A stretch of DNA of 38,249 nt, taken from the NCBI GenBank assembly GCA_030429485.1, contig JAUIFD010000011.1:1-38249 (forward strand). The letters run 5' to 3'. The notes under the pieces are model-generated. The model was given only the letters and a program-made list of their open reading frames with translations. It did no database searches and was not told where the DNA came from. A program made the translations under genes and the position numbers. This DNA comes from Phycisphaerae bacterium (lineage in GTDB: Bacteria; Planctomycetota; Phycisphaerae; Phycisphaerales; UBA1924). Below, in pieces: positions 29,619 to 37,935 of the stretch (positions are counted from its first letter, which is position 1; the number at the start of each line of letters is the position of its first letter).

Positions 29619-31154
29619 ATGGTGCGCACAATGGCGACAATGAGCCCGCAACCCCGACCCGGTGTAATGACGCCGATCGACCCCGAGTCGTTCGGGTTTG
29701 ATCAGGCTCGGCACCTGGCGCTGCGGGCGGGCTTCGGCGGGACGCCGGTGCAGGTGCGGGCGCTGGCGGCGATGGGCTCCGAAGGGGCGGTGGACTACCT
29801 GCTCGACTACGACGACATCGACTTCGAGCAGGTGCAGGCGCGGGAGTTCGACCGGGACATCCTCCATCCAGAGACGGCTGACGAGCGTGAGATGTACCGG
29901 CGGGCGCGCCAGATGCGCGATGAGAACGCGCTGGCGCAGCTCCGGCTGCGTCGTCAGGAAGCGCAGCGGGACGACCGGCGCCAAGCGCGCGATCTTCAGC
30001 GGTGGTGGCTCGCGCGGATGATCGAGACGCCGCGCCCACTCGAAGAGAAGATGACGCTCTTCTGGCACGGGCACTTTGCGACGAGCTACCGCACGATCGA
30101 GAACTCGTACCACATGTTCCGCCAGAACCAGCTCTTCCGGAAGCACGCCTTGGGCGACTTCGGCGAGCTGCTCGGCGCGATCATCCGCGACCCGGCGATG
30201 ATCGCGTATCTCGATAACAACGACTCGCGACGCGATCGTCCCAATGAGAATCTCGCCCGCGAGCTCATGGAGCTGTTCAGCCTTGGCGTGGGCAACTACT
30301 CCGAAGCGGATATCAAGGAGGGTGCGCGGGCGCTGACGGGGTACACGTTCCGCGACGACGAGTTCTACTTCGACGAGCGCAACCACGATACCACGCGCAA
30401 GAGCATCCTCGGTGTCCGCGGCAACCTGGACGGTGAGGGGTTCGTGCGCGCGATCCTCAGCCGAACCGCGGTCTCGAAGTTCATGGCCTGGAAGCTCTAC
30501 AGCTTCTTTGCCCTCGACACCGCGTACAACCCACGCGAGCGCCCCGAGAGCGACGACAAGGCGATCGACGATCTTGCATCGGCGTGGCGACGCTATGGCA
30601 ACGAGATCAAGCCGGTCCTGAGACGCCTGTTCCTGAGCGAGCACTTCTACTCGGCGCAGGTCATGGGGCAGCAGATCAAGAGCCCGGTCGAGCTCGTGGT
30701 GAGCTCCGTGCGCACGCTGCACACCCCGCCGCGCGATCTGGGCATCCTGCTCGACGCGATGTCGCTGATGGGGCAGAACCTGCTGTATCCGCCGAGCGTG
30801 GCGGGATGGTCCGGGGGGCGGACGTGGATCAACACGTCGACGCTCTTCGTGCGCCAGAACATCCTGACGTATCTGATCGCCGGACGCATGCCGTACGGCT
30901 ATGACTCGCGGGCGGACTCGGAGAAGCTGGATACCGAGGAGCTCCGCCAGTCGATCGAGACCGCCTACGGCGACTCGGAAGGCGATGGCGATCTCATCGA
31001 CTCGCTCCTCCGGTTCACGATCGGCGCCGCGACGCAGGACCGGCGCGCAGCACTGCATGCGTATCTCGACGAACAAGGCGCGCGGTTGAATGCGGAGACG
31101 ATTGTCGGGATGCTGCTCCTGATCTCCGCGATGCCGGAGTATCAGCTGACCTAG
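29619..31154 (+). CDS. DUF1800-family protein
   Basis: About 511 residues. Typical DUF1800 blocks: 'ARHLALRAGFGGTPVQVRAL', 'KMTLFWHGHFATS', 'NENLARELMELFSLGVGNYS', 'DIKEGARALTGYTF', 'PSVAGWSGGRTWIN' and C-terminal 'LLLISAMPEYQLT'. Biochemical role unknown; these proteins are abundant in Planctomycetota and usually sit before a DUF1501 gene, as here (27 nt apart). The start is uncertain: ATG 29619, 29631 and 29640 are all in frame and no Shine-Dalgarno sequence distinguishes them. I see no classical signal peptide. Confidence 0.88.
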   Translation: MVRTMATMSPQPRPGVMTPIDPESFGFDQARHLALRAGFGGTPVQVRALAAMGSEGAVDYLLDYDDIDFEQVQAREFDRDILHPETADEREMYRRARQMRDENALAQLRLRRQEAQRDDRRQARDLQRWWLARMIETPRPLEEKMTLFWHGHFATSYRTIENSYHMFRQNQLFRKHALGDFGELLGAIIRDPAMIAYLDNNDSRRDRPNENLARELMELFSLGVGNYSEADIKEGARALTGYTFRDDEFYFDERNHDTTRKSILGVRGNLDGEGFVRAILSRTAVSKFMAWKLYSFFALDTAYNPRERPESDDKAIDDLASAWRRYGNEIKPVLRRLFLSEHFYSAQVMGQQIKSPVELVVSSVRTLHTPPRDLGILLDAMSLMGQNLLYPPSVAGWSGGRTWINTSTLFVRQNILTYLIAGRMPYGYDSRADSEKLDTEELRQSIETAYGDSEGDGDLIDSLLRFTIGAATQDRRAALHAYLDEQGARLNAETIVGMLLLISAMPEYQLT

Positions 31155-31181
31155 CGCCACGGGCGCACGGAGCGAACGGAC

Positions 31182-32504
31182 ATGGACCTTTACGACGCAC
31201 GGGCGTACACGCGGCGGACGTTCATGATGCGATCGCTCGCGATGGCGTCGGCGGCGACCACGATCCCGGGCTTCCTCGACGCTTCGGCGAAGGCGCTGCC
31301 GATGCCCGGCCTCGGGATGTCGTCGATCCCGGGCGTCGATGAGAATCGCATCCTGCTCGTCGTGCAGCTCGGCGGCGGCAACGACGGGCTGAACACGGTC
31401 GTGCCGTACGGCGATGACGCGTACTACCGCGCGCGTCGCTCGATCGCGGTCCCCCAGGGTCAGGTGGGCAAGCTCTCCGGGCGTGGGGCCAGCGGCGTCG
31501 GGCTGCACCCCGCGATGGACGCGCTGCGGGAGATGTACGACGACGGCATGTGCGCGATCGTGCAGGGCGTGGGCTATCCCAACCCGAATCGCTCGCACTT
31601 CAAGTCGATGGACATCTGGCACACGGGCGATACAACCGGCACGGGCGAGGGGTGGCTCGGGCGGTACTTCGACTCGCAGTGCTGCGGCTTCGGCAAGGGC
31701 GAGAGCGGGACAGCGGAGGCGACCGAACCACCGCCATCGCCGATCGCGATCGGTCGCGACGCGCCGCTGGCGCTGCAGGGGCGCCAAGTGCAGCCGGTGT
31801 CGTTCGAGACGGCGGACCTCTTCCGATGGACGGGCGAGGGTGTCGATGGCGCGCTCACGGAGCCTTACAACGAGATCACGCGTGCAGGTGCTCCCGAGAA
31901 CGGGAGTGCGAACTCGAACGCGGCGTTCCTGATGCGCACGGCATTGGACGCTCAGGTCTCGTCGGAGCGCATTCGCGCGGCGGTGCGCCGCGAACCGGAC
32001 GTCCAGTACCCGAACTCAGGGCTCGCCCGGCAACTCGCGATGGTCGCGAGCATGATCCGCGCAGGCATGGAGACCAGGGTCTACTACGTCACGCTCGGGG
32101 GATTCGACACCCACGCGCAGCAAGGGTCGGCCCAGGGACAGCACGCGAACCTGCTGCGCCAGTACGCGGAGGCGATGCGGGCGTTCTACCGCGATCTGCG
32201 CGCGGGCGAGCAGGACGAGCGTGTGCTGACGCTCACGTTTTCCGAGTTTGGTCGGCGCGTGTCGCAGAACGCCTCGGGCGGGACCGACCACGGGACCGCG
32301 GCTCCGGTTTTCTTGCTCGGGCCGATGGTGACCGCGGGCGTCCACGGCGTGCATCCTTCGCTCACCGATCTCGACAGCGGCGACCTGAAGCACCAGATCG
32401 ACTTCCGCCATGTCTACGCGACCATCCTCGAGGAGTGGCTCTCGACAGATTCGGAAGTGGTGCTGGGCCAGCGGTATCGGCGGCTCAAGGCGCTGGACGT
32501 GTAG
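31182..32504 (+). CDS. Tat-exported DUF1501-family protein
   Basis: A 440-residue protein. A twin-arginine signal, 'YTRRTFMMRSLAMASAATT' (Arg11-Arg12), implies export in folded form. The DUF1501 core, related to the alkaline phosphatase/sulfatase superfamily, shows 'LLVVQLGGGNDGLNTVVPYG', 'GLHPAMDALREMYDDGMCAI', 'NPNRSHFKSMDIWHTG', 'GGFDTHAQQG', 'TFSEFGRRVSQN' and 'GTDHGTAAPVF', all family signatures including conserved Asp and His residues that could bind metal. Substrate unknown. It starts 27 nt after DUF1800, and the two are likely cotranscribed and may act together at the cell surface. Confidence 0.9.
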   Translation: MDLYDARAYTRRTFMMRSLAMASAATTIPGFLDASAKALPMPGLGMSSIPGVDENRILLVVQLGGGNDGLNTVVPYGDDAYYRARRSIAVPQGQVGKLSGRGASGVGLHPAMDALREMYDDGMCAIVQGVGYPNPNRSHFKSMDIWHTGDTTGTGEGWLGRYFDSQCCGFGKGESGTAEATEPPPSPIAIGRDAPLALQGRQVQPVSFETADLFRWTGEGVDGALTEPYNEITRAGAPENGSANSNAAFLMRTALDAQVSSERIRAAVRREPDVQYPNSGLARQLAMVASMIRAGMETRVYYVTLGGFDTHAQQGSAQGQHANLLRQYAEAMRAFYRDLRAGEQDERVLTLTFSEFGRRVSQNASGGTDHGTAAPVFLLGPMVTAGVHGVHPSLTDLDSGDLKHQIDFRHVYATILEEWLSTDSEVVLGQRYRRLKALDV

Positions 32505-32593
32505 CGATTGTCCGCGACCGCGCAACGGCCTGAGAATAGTGCGAAGCACGCGGATCGCGGTGAACCCCCTGTGCGCCCCGTGTGCGCTGCCGA

Positions 32594-32758
32594 CTACTGC
32601 CCGTCCTTCACGACAAGCCACAGCGCATGGACCATCCCCGGCAAGCCCCCGAGAAGGGTGAGGAGGATGTTGAGCCAGAAGTGCACGCCGAACCCAACGC
32701 ACAGGAACGCAGCGACAGGTGGCAGGAAGATGGCGAGCAGGATCTTGACGATATTCAT
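32594..32758 (-). CDS. Small YqaE/Pmp3-family membrane protein
   Basis: A 54-residue protein, short enough to be missed by automatic calling. 'LLAIFLPPVAAFLCVGFG' and 'FWLNILLTLLGGLPGMVHAL' form the two membrane helices of the Pmp3/UPF0057 family, with the hallmark 'PP' in helix 1 and 'N-x2-LT-x2-GG-x-P-G-x2-HA' in helix 2. Plant and yeast members influence ion homeostasis and membrane potential; bacterial members are often stress-induced. ATG at 32758 is preceded on the minus strand by AAGGAG (32765-32770) with 6-nt spacing, an unusually good ribosome-binding site for this window. It starts 15 nt after the HAD gene and is probably the last gene of a gpsA-HAD-yqaE unit. Confidence 0.9.
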   Translation of the reverse strand: MNIVKILLAIFLPPVAAFLCVGFGVHFWLNILLTLLGGLPGMVHALWLVVKDGQ

Positions 32759-32773
32759 GCTTGACTCCTTGCG

Positions 32774-33535
32774 CTATTCGCCCGCAACTGACATTGCATC
32801 GATGACGTTGAGCAGTTCGAGCACACCTTGGGCCTCGGGTTTGGACGCGACGTAGTCGGCACGCTCGCGGATCTCGGGCGACGCGTTCGCGGGGCACCCG
32901 AACCACGCGACGCGCTCCGCGATCGCGACGTCTGACGGCGTATCGCCGATGCCGGCGAGGCGGGTGCGGTCGAGCCCGTCTCGCTCGATGAGGCGTTCGA
33001 TCGCGGTGCCCTTGGTGATGAAGTTGAGATCGCAGTTGATGTAGAACCAAGTCATCGATACGCGGAAAGGCCACGCCTCGCGCTCCGCGCGATCGCGGAT
33101 CGTGTCGCACACGGTCGTGCGCAGGTATTCCGTGTCGGCGTGCCAGAGCGACACCGAGGCCCGCTTGCCGGGCTGAATGTCGACGCCCTTGGGCTCGAAG
33201 TCGGCGGCGATCCACCGCTCCATCTCGTGCACAGCCTCGAGGTGCTCGGTGTTGATCCGCGGGTCAAGCTCCATCGCGTTGGTGCGGGGGTCGTAGATCC
33301 ACACGCCGTTCTCCGCGATCGCGGGGAGCACGTCGTTGGCGAGCAGTCGGCACATCGCCTCGACGAACGGGATTGGACGACCGGAGCAGAGCGTGAGCAC
33401 CGGGCGGTCGCGATCGCGGGCGGCGATGGCGTTGTGCTCCGCGATGCGCGAGAGGGCTGCGAGATCGAATGGAGAAGTGTCCTCGGCGGTGAGGCACCCG
33501 TCGTTGTCACAGATGATGGCGTCGAACCGGTTCAT
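32774..33535 (-). CDS. HAD-superfamily (Cof-like, type IIB) phosphatase
   Basis: A 253-residue cytoplasmic hydrolase. The catalytic 'FDAIICDNDGCLT' holds nucleophile Asp10 and acid/base Asp12. Motif II is the Ser in 'VLTLCSGRPIPFVEAM', motif III the Lys in 'NFITKGTAI', and motif IV 'LAGIGDTPSDVAIAERV'. 'AENGVWIYDPRT' belongs to the IIB cap, which is found in phosphoglycolate, mannosyl-3-phosphoglycerate and sucrose phosphatases. The substrate cannot be told from motifs. ATG 33535 overlaps the gpsA stop by 4 nt (ATGA), so it may act on a phosphorylated metabolite linked to glycerol-3-phosphate; that link is inference. Upstream extension beyond 33535 would run into gpsA. Confidence 0.85.
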   Translation of the reverse strand: MNRFDAIICDNDGCLTAEDTSPFDLAALSRIAEHNAIAARDRDRPVLTLCSGRPIPFVEAMCRLLANDVLPAIAENGVWIYDPRTNAMELDPRINTEHLEAVHEMERWIAADFEPKGVDIQPGKRASVSLWHADTEYLRTTVCDTIRDRAEREAWPFRVSMTWFYINCDLNFITKGTAIERLIERDGLDRTRLAGIGDTPSDVAIAERVAWFGCPANASPEIRERADYVASKPEAQGVLELLNVIDAMSVAGE

Positions 33536-34587
33536 TGGTCGCGTTCGTCCTTGAGTTCGCGGGACATGAGGCGCGAGATCGCGTCGACCGGATCGAGCGA
33601 CTCGAAGAGTACAGCGTGCACCGCCTCGGTGATCGGCATGGGTACACGGTACCGGTGGGCGAGTTCGACGACGGCGCGGGTCGTTTCCACGCCCTCGACC
33701 ACGAACGGCGATTCGGCGAGGTACTGGCGCAGGGGTGTCCCGCGACCGAGGGCCTCGCCGCACGAGCGGTTGCGCCCTTCGGGTGAGAAGCAGGTGGTGG
33801 CGAGGTCACCCACGCCGGCGATGCCGAAAAAGGTCTCGGACGCTGCGCCCATCGCGGCGCCGAGGCGGGCGATCTCGGCGAGCCCGCGGGCGAGCAGGGC
33901 GCTCTTGGCGTTGTTGCCGGCCTGGAGCCCGTCGATGATGCCCGCGGCGATGGCGATGACGTTCTTTGTCGCGCCGGCGAGTTCGACGCCCAAGACATCG
34001 GGATTGGTGTAGACGCGGAGCCACCGCGAGCTGAAGAGCACCTGGACCCGTCGGGCGAAACCGGCGTCATCGCTCGCGGCGATCATGGTCGCGGGCAGAC
34101 ACCGGGCGAGCTCCGCCGCGATGGTCGGGCCAGAGAGCGTCGCGAGGGGGCGGGGACGGGCGTCGGGGTCGTCGGCGCCGGGGGCGGTCAGAATCTCGGC
34201 GAGCACCTGCGTCGGGCGGAGCTGGGTCGCGACCTCGAGCCCCTTCGCAACCGAGACGATGCCCGCCTCGGCGGGCAGGAAGGCCCGCAGACCAGCCCAG
34301 GCGTCGCGGATCGCTTGTGCGGGGATCGCCGAGATCACCAGGTCGGCTTCGCCCAGGGCATCTTCTGCGCGGAGCGCGACTCGGACGGCATTTGGAAGGG
34401 TCAGCCCAGGCAGACGAGGCGATCGGCGGGCTTGGAGCAGACGACCCGCCTCCTCGGCGTTTCGGCCCCAGATCGAGACCCGCACGCCATCGGCCTCCGC
34501 GAGCATCGCCGAGGCCACGAGCCCCATCTGCCCGATGCCGACCACGGCGACTCGGGCGACTGGATTCGGCGGATGGGAATCGGTCAT
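33532..34587 (-). CDS. gpsA: Glycerol-3-phosphate dehydrogenase [NAD(P)+] GpsA
   Basis: A 351-residue cytoplasmic enzyme that reduces dihydroxyacetone phosphate to sn-glycerol-3-phosphate, the backbone for phospholipids. An N-terminal Rossmann fold has 'RVAVVGIGQMGLVASAML' and the adenine-side strand 'VSIWGRN'. 'VSVAKGLE', 'LSGPTIAAELARCLPA', and the catalytic region 'GVELAGATKNVIAIAAGI' with the conserved Lys are diagnostic; 'GVGDLATTCFSPEGRNR' follows. ATG 34587 has GAGGA 5 nt upstream on the minus strand. Together with pgpA in the same window it contributes to phosphatidylglycerol supply, though the two genes are not linked in one unit. Confidence 0.94.
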   Translation of the reverse strand: MTDSHPPNPVARVAVVGIGQMGLVASAMLAEADGVRVSIWGRNAEEAGRLLQARRSPRLPGLTLPNAVRVALRAEDALGEADLVISAIPAQAIRDAWAGLRAFLPAEAGIVSVAKGLEVATQLRPTQVLAEILTAPGADDPDARPRPLATLSGPTIAAELARCLPATMIAASDDAGFARRVQVLFSSRWLRVYTNPDVLGVELAGATKNVIAIAAGIIDGLQAGNNAKSALLARGLAEIARLGAAMGAASETFFGIAGVGDLATTCFSPEGRNRSCGEALGRGTPLRQYLAESPFVVEGVETTRAVVELAHRYRVPMPITEAVHAVLFESLDPVDAISRLMSRELKDERDQ

Positions 34588-34604
34588 CTGGTCCTCGGCA
34601 AGCG

Positions 34605-34660
34605 CGAACCCGGCTTCGGGCTGGTTCGTAACGGTAGCGGCCGCCCCGCCCGATCGGGGC
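34605..34660. promoter_or_regulatory. Inverted repeats in the gpsA / metal-ATPase divergent spacer
   Basis: CGAACC (34605-34610) and GGTTCG (34623-34628) are perfect 6-nt arms 12 nt apart, with a CCCG/CGGG pair inside. A second element, GCCCCG-N6-CGGGGC, spans 34643-34660. One or both may be operator sites for a metal-responsive regulator of the ATPase or simply leader hairpins; no regulator gene is visible. Confidence 0.3.
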
Positions 34661-34712
34661 TCTTACCATTGCGCCCGGGGTTCTTTCCGAGCGTCACGAT
34701 TGAGGGATGTCA

Positions 34713-36785
34713 ATGGCTGAGGTTCTCACCGACGCGTCGCACGCCCACCACCACGATCACCAGGATGACCACGAGTCTTCGACGGTCACCTGCTGCTCGC
34801 ACCACGAGGCCGCAAGCGAACGGAGCATCGTGCTCTACATGGTGGGCGGCATGCTGCTCATCGCGACGCGGCTCGGGGCGATGCTCGGGGTTGCGGATGA
34901 GTTGATCACGCAGATCCCCGCGCTGATCGCGGCGGTCCTGCTCGGCGGCCCGATGATCTGGGCGGCTTGGAAGGAAGTGAAAGCGGGTCAGCTCTCAAGC
35001 TCGACACTCGCGGCGATGGCGATCCTCGCGGCGATCGCGAACCAGGAATATGAGACGGCCGGATGGCTCGCTTTCATCCTCCTGGTCGCCGACGCGATCC
35101 TGCGCCGTACCGCGTTCGGCGCGCAGCGGGCCATTGAGGACCTCATCCAACTCACGCCGGACACCGCTCGGCGCGTGACGCCCGATGGCACCGATGAGAT
35201 GGTCGCGCTCGAGTCGATCGCGGTCGGCGATGTCGTGCGAGTGCGTCCCGGCGAGAACCTGCCCGTCGACGGTGAGGTAGTCGCCGGACGAACCACCATC
35301 AACCAGGCGTCGCTCACCGGCGAGGCGGCCCCCGTTGAGGTTTCAACGGGCGATCCGGTCTACGCCGGCACGACCAACCTCACCGGACAGATCGACCTGA
35401 AGGCGACGCTCGTTGGCGAGCAGACCGCGATCGGGAAGGTGTCGCAGCTGATCCGCGAGGCGGAGGGTTCACGCACAAGCCGCCAGGCGATGATCGAGCA
35501 GGTCGCTCGCTTCTTCGTGCCGATCGCGGCGTCGGTGGCCGCTGTGACCTGGTTCGTCATGGCCCGTTCCGAGGACGAGTTCACCAAGGCCCGCGCCACG
35601 GAGACCGCCATCGCGGTGCTCATCGTCTGCTGCCCGGCCGCCCTGCTCCTGGCGAGCCCGGCGGCCATGGTTGCGGCGTTCGCGGCGGCCGCACGGTTGG
35701 GCGTGCTCATCAAGGAAACCGCTCACCTTGAAGCGGCGGCCGCTGTCGACGCGGTCGTCATGGACAAGACCGGCACCATCACCACCGGCAAGTTCGAGGT
35801 GTCGAAGCTCGCGCCGGCGGCGGGCGTCGAGGGCGCGGCGTTGCTCCAGGCGGCCGCGGACGGTGAGCAGCACTCCAACCACCCGCTCGCACAGTCGATC
35901 CTGCGCACCGCGACGCAGGCCCGCATCAAGCCCGCGGAGACGGACGATGTCGAGGAGGTGCACGGGCTCGGGGTGCGCACACGCACGCCCAACGGTGAGG
36001 TGCTCGTCGGACGACGCACGTGGCTCCTCGAGATGAACCCCTCCATTCGCAGCGCGGTGGAGCAGGTCGAGAAGCGCATCGAGGGCATGACAGGCGTCCA
36101 CGTGATGCGCGACGGGCAGTACCTCGGCGCGGTCGGGCTTGAAGACAAGGTCAAGGCGGGCACGCCCGGCGTGATTCAGAAGCTGCGCGACCTGGGTGTG
36201 CGCACGATTGCGATCTTCACGGGCGACCGTCTTTCGGTCGCGACGCGGGTCGGCAAGACCGTCGGCGTCGACTCGATCGAGGCCGAGTGCCACCCCGAGG
36301 AGAAGCACGAGCAGATCGAGGCGCTCGTCGCCAACGGATACCGCGTGATGATGGTCGGCGACGGCATCAACGACGGCCCGTCGCTGGCGGCCGCAGACGT
36401 GGGCGTCGCGATGGGGCTCTCGGGCTCGGACATCGCGACCAACTCGGCGGGCGTCGCGCTCATGACCGACGAGCTCAACCGCATCCCGTTCTTGATTCAA
36501 CTCGGGCGCAAGACGCGGGCGATCATCGCGCAGAACATCGCGGCTTCCATCATCATCGTGCTGATCGGTCTCTTCCTCGCGGCGACGGGCCAGCTCGCGG
36601 TACCGGCGGCGGCGCTCTATCACTTCGCCGGCGAGATCTTCGTGCTCGGCAACTCGTTCCGCCTGTTCCGCTTCGGGGAGGACTTCCACGAGGCGGAGGC
36701 CGCGGCACAGGTCGCCGCGGCCCGCTCGGGCATGTCGCGCCGCGAGGCGTCGGTTCGCGGGCTTCAGGCTTCGCAGCCGGCCTGA
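34713..36785 (+). CDS. P1B-type heavy-metal-transporting ATPase with CPA in place of the CPC motif
   Basis: A 690-residue membrane pump. The N-terminus is His- and Cys-rich (His10, 12-14, 16, 20, 30, 31; Cys27, Cys28), a probable metal-binding tail instead of a ferredoxin-like MxCxxC domain. The A domain has 'SLTGEAAPVEV'. The transmembrane metal site reads 'LIVCCPAALLLASPAAM' (Cys306, Cys307, Pro308, Ala309), where most P1B pumps have Cys-Pro-Cys; here Ala replaces the second Cys and an extra Cys precedes. The P and N domains are standard: phosphorylated Asp351 in 'MDKTGTITTGKFE', 'HSNHPLAQS' (HP site) and 'MMVGDGINDGPSLAAADV'. Zn/Cd/Co or Cu export is possible. ATG 34713 is preferred to 34707 because GAGGG then has 6-nt spacing. 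Confidence 0.9.
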   Translation: MAEVLTDASHAHHHDHQDDHESSTVTCCSHHEAASERSIVLYMVGGMLLIATRLGAMLGVADELITQIPALIAAVLLGGPMIWAAWKEVKAGQLSSSTLAAMAILAAIANQEYETAGWLAFILLVADAILRRTAFGAQRAIEDLIQLTPDTARRVTPDGTDEMVALESIAVGDVVRVRPGENLPVDGEVVAGRTTINQASLTGEAAPVEVSTGDPVYAGTTNLTGQIDLKATLVGEQTAIGKVSQLIREAEGSRTSRQAMIEQVARFFVPIAASVAAVTWFVMARSEDEFTKARATETAIAVLIVCCPAALLLASPAAMVAAFAAAARLGVLIKETAHLEAAAAVDAVVMDKTGTITTGKFEVSKLAPAAGVEGAALLQAAADGEQHSNHPLAQSILRTATQARIKPAETDDVEEVHGLGVRTRTPNGEVLVGRRTWLLEMNPSIRSAVEQVEKRIEGMTGVHVMRDGQYLGAVGLEDKVKAGTPGVIQKLRDLGVRTIAIFTGDRLSVATRVGKTVGVDSIEAECHPEEKHEQIEALVANGYRVMMVGDGINDGPSLAAADVGVAMGLSGSDIATNSAGVALMTDELNRIPFLIQLGRKTRAIIAQNIAASIIIVLIGLFLAATGQLAVPAAALYHFAGEIFVLGNSFRLFRFGEDFHEAEAAAQVAAARSGMSRREASVRGLQASQPA

Positions 36786-36821
36786 CGGGCGCGGCATCAG
36801 TCAACAGGAAGGTCGAACCTC

Positions 36822-37874
36822 ATGACGTCAGTGCAGGCATACGCCGCGCAAGCGAAGGGACAGACTCCCGCCCCGTGGCGGTACGAACCGCGCGAGCCGC
36901 GCCCGGACGACGTGTCGATCGAGATCCTCTACTGCGGGGTCTGCCACACCGACATCCACTTCGTCGAGGACGACTGGGGGATGACCAACTACCCCGTTGT
37001 CCCCGGGCACGAGATCATCGGTCGCGTCGCGTCGGTTGGCTCCGAAGTGACCAAGTACTCCCCGGGCGACATCGTCGGCGTGGGATGCTTGGTCGATTCA
37101 TGCCGCGCGTGCTCGTGTTGCGAGCGCGGTCTTGAGCAGTACTGCGCGCACGCGGTCTGGACGTACAACGGTGCTGACCGGCATGATGGCCGGCCGACCT
37201 ACGGCGGGTACTCCGAGAAGATCATCGTCTCCGAGCAGTTCGTCGTCCGCATCCCCGACCGACTCGACCCGGCTACGTCCGCGCCGCTGCTGTGTGCCGG
37301 CATCACGACCTACTCACCTCTCCGGTACGTGGGGGCCGGGCCGGGAAATACGGTTGGGGTTGTCGGCATGGGCGGCCTGGGCCACATGGGGATCAAGTTC
37401 GCCAAGGCTATGGGCGCAGAGGTCACACTCTTCACGCGGTCGGAGTCGAAGGTCGCCGAGGGCAAGCGAAACGGCGCCGACCGCGTCGTCATCAGCACGG
37501 ACGATGCGCAGATGGAGCGGGCTGCCGGCTCGCTCGATTACATCCTCGACACCGTGCCGGTCGAACACGATTTCAACCCCTACATCAAGTGCCTGGGGGT
37601 CGACGCCAAATACCTGCTCGTCGGCCAGCTCACACCCATCAACCCGCCCCTTGAGGCGACCCCGCTCATCCTGGGGCGGCGCTCGCTCATGGGCTCGGTC
37701 ATCGGCGGAATCCAGGAGACCCAAGAGATGCTCGACTTCTGCGCCGAGCAAGGAGTGGGCTGCGACGTGGAGATGCTGGACATCCGCAAGATCGGCGAGG
37801 CGTACGAGCGCATGAAGCGGAGCGACGTGCGCTACCGCTTTGTCATCGACATCGCGACGCTCAAGGAGTCGTGA
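36822..37874 (+). CDS. Zinc-dependent NAD(P) alcohol dehydrogenase (YahK / cinnamyl-alcohol dehydrogenase type)
   Basis: A 350-residue medium-chain dehydrogenase reducing aldehydes to alcohols, usually with NADPH. The catalytic zinc site is 'CGVCHTDIHFVEDDWG' (Cys41) with 'VPGHEIIG'; the structural zinc site is formed by the cysteines of 'SCRACSCCERGLEQYC'. The Rossmann segment 'VGVVGMGGLGHMGIKFAKAM' and the C-terminal 'LDFCAEQGVGCDVEML' are typical of the CAD/YahK subgroup. The preceding spacer (36 nt after the metal ATPase) holds GGAAGG as ribosome-binding site, so it may share the ATPase transcript. The true substrate is unknown; detoxification of aldehydes is a common role. Confidence 0.9.
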   Translation: MTSVQAYAAQAKGQTPAPWRYEPREPRPDDVSIEILYCGVCHTDIHFVEDDWGMTNYPVVPGHEIIGRVASVGSEVTKYSPGDIVGVGCLVDSCRACSCCERGLEQYCAHAVWTYNGADRHDGRPTYGGYSEKIIVSEQFVVRIPDRLDPATSAPLLCAGITTYSPLRYVGAGPGNTVGVVGMGGLGHMGIKFAKAMGAEVTLFTRSESKVAEGKRNGADRVVISTDDAQMERAAGSLDYILDTVPVEHDFNPYIKCLGVDAKYLLVGQLTPINPPLEATPLILGRRSLMGSVIGGIQETQEMLDFCAEQGVGCDVEMLDIRKIGEAYERMKRSDVRYRFVIDIATLKES

Positions 37875-37935
37875 TCCCAGCTCAGCGGGAGCGCGGCAAA
37901 CCACACGCGTGTTGAATGAGTGGAGTTCGTCACTG

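Noticed and set aside
28611-31787. Very long open frame on the minus strand (about 1058 codons) opposite the M3, DUF1800 and DUF1501 genes
   Set aside because: It spans three well-supported plus-strand genes, and its product is Arg/Val/Ala-rich low-complexity sequence with no domains. It is a by-product of high GC at third codon positions.
35469-36797. 442-codon minus-strand frame opposite the metal ATPase
   Set aside because: The P-type ATPase on the plus strand has all family motifs; the antisense product has none.
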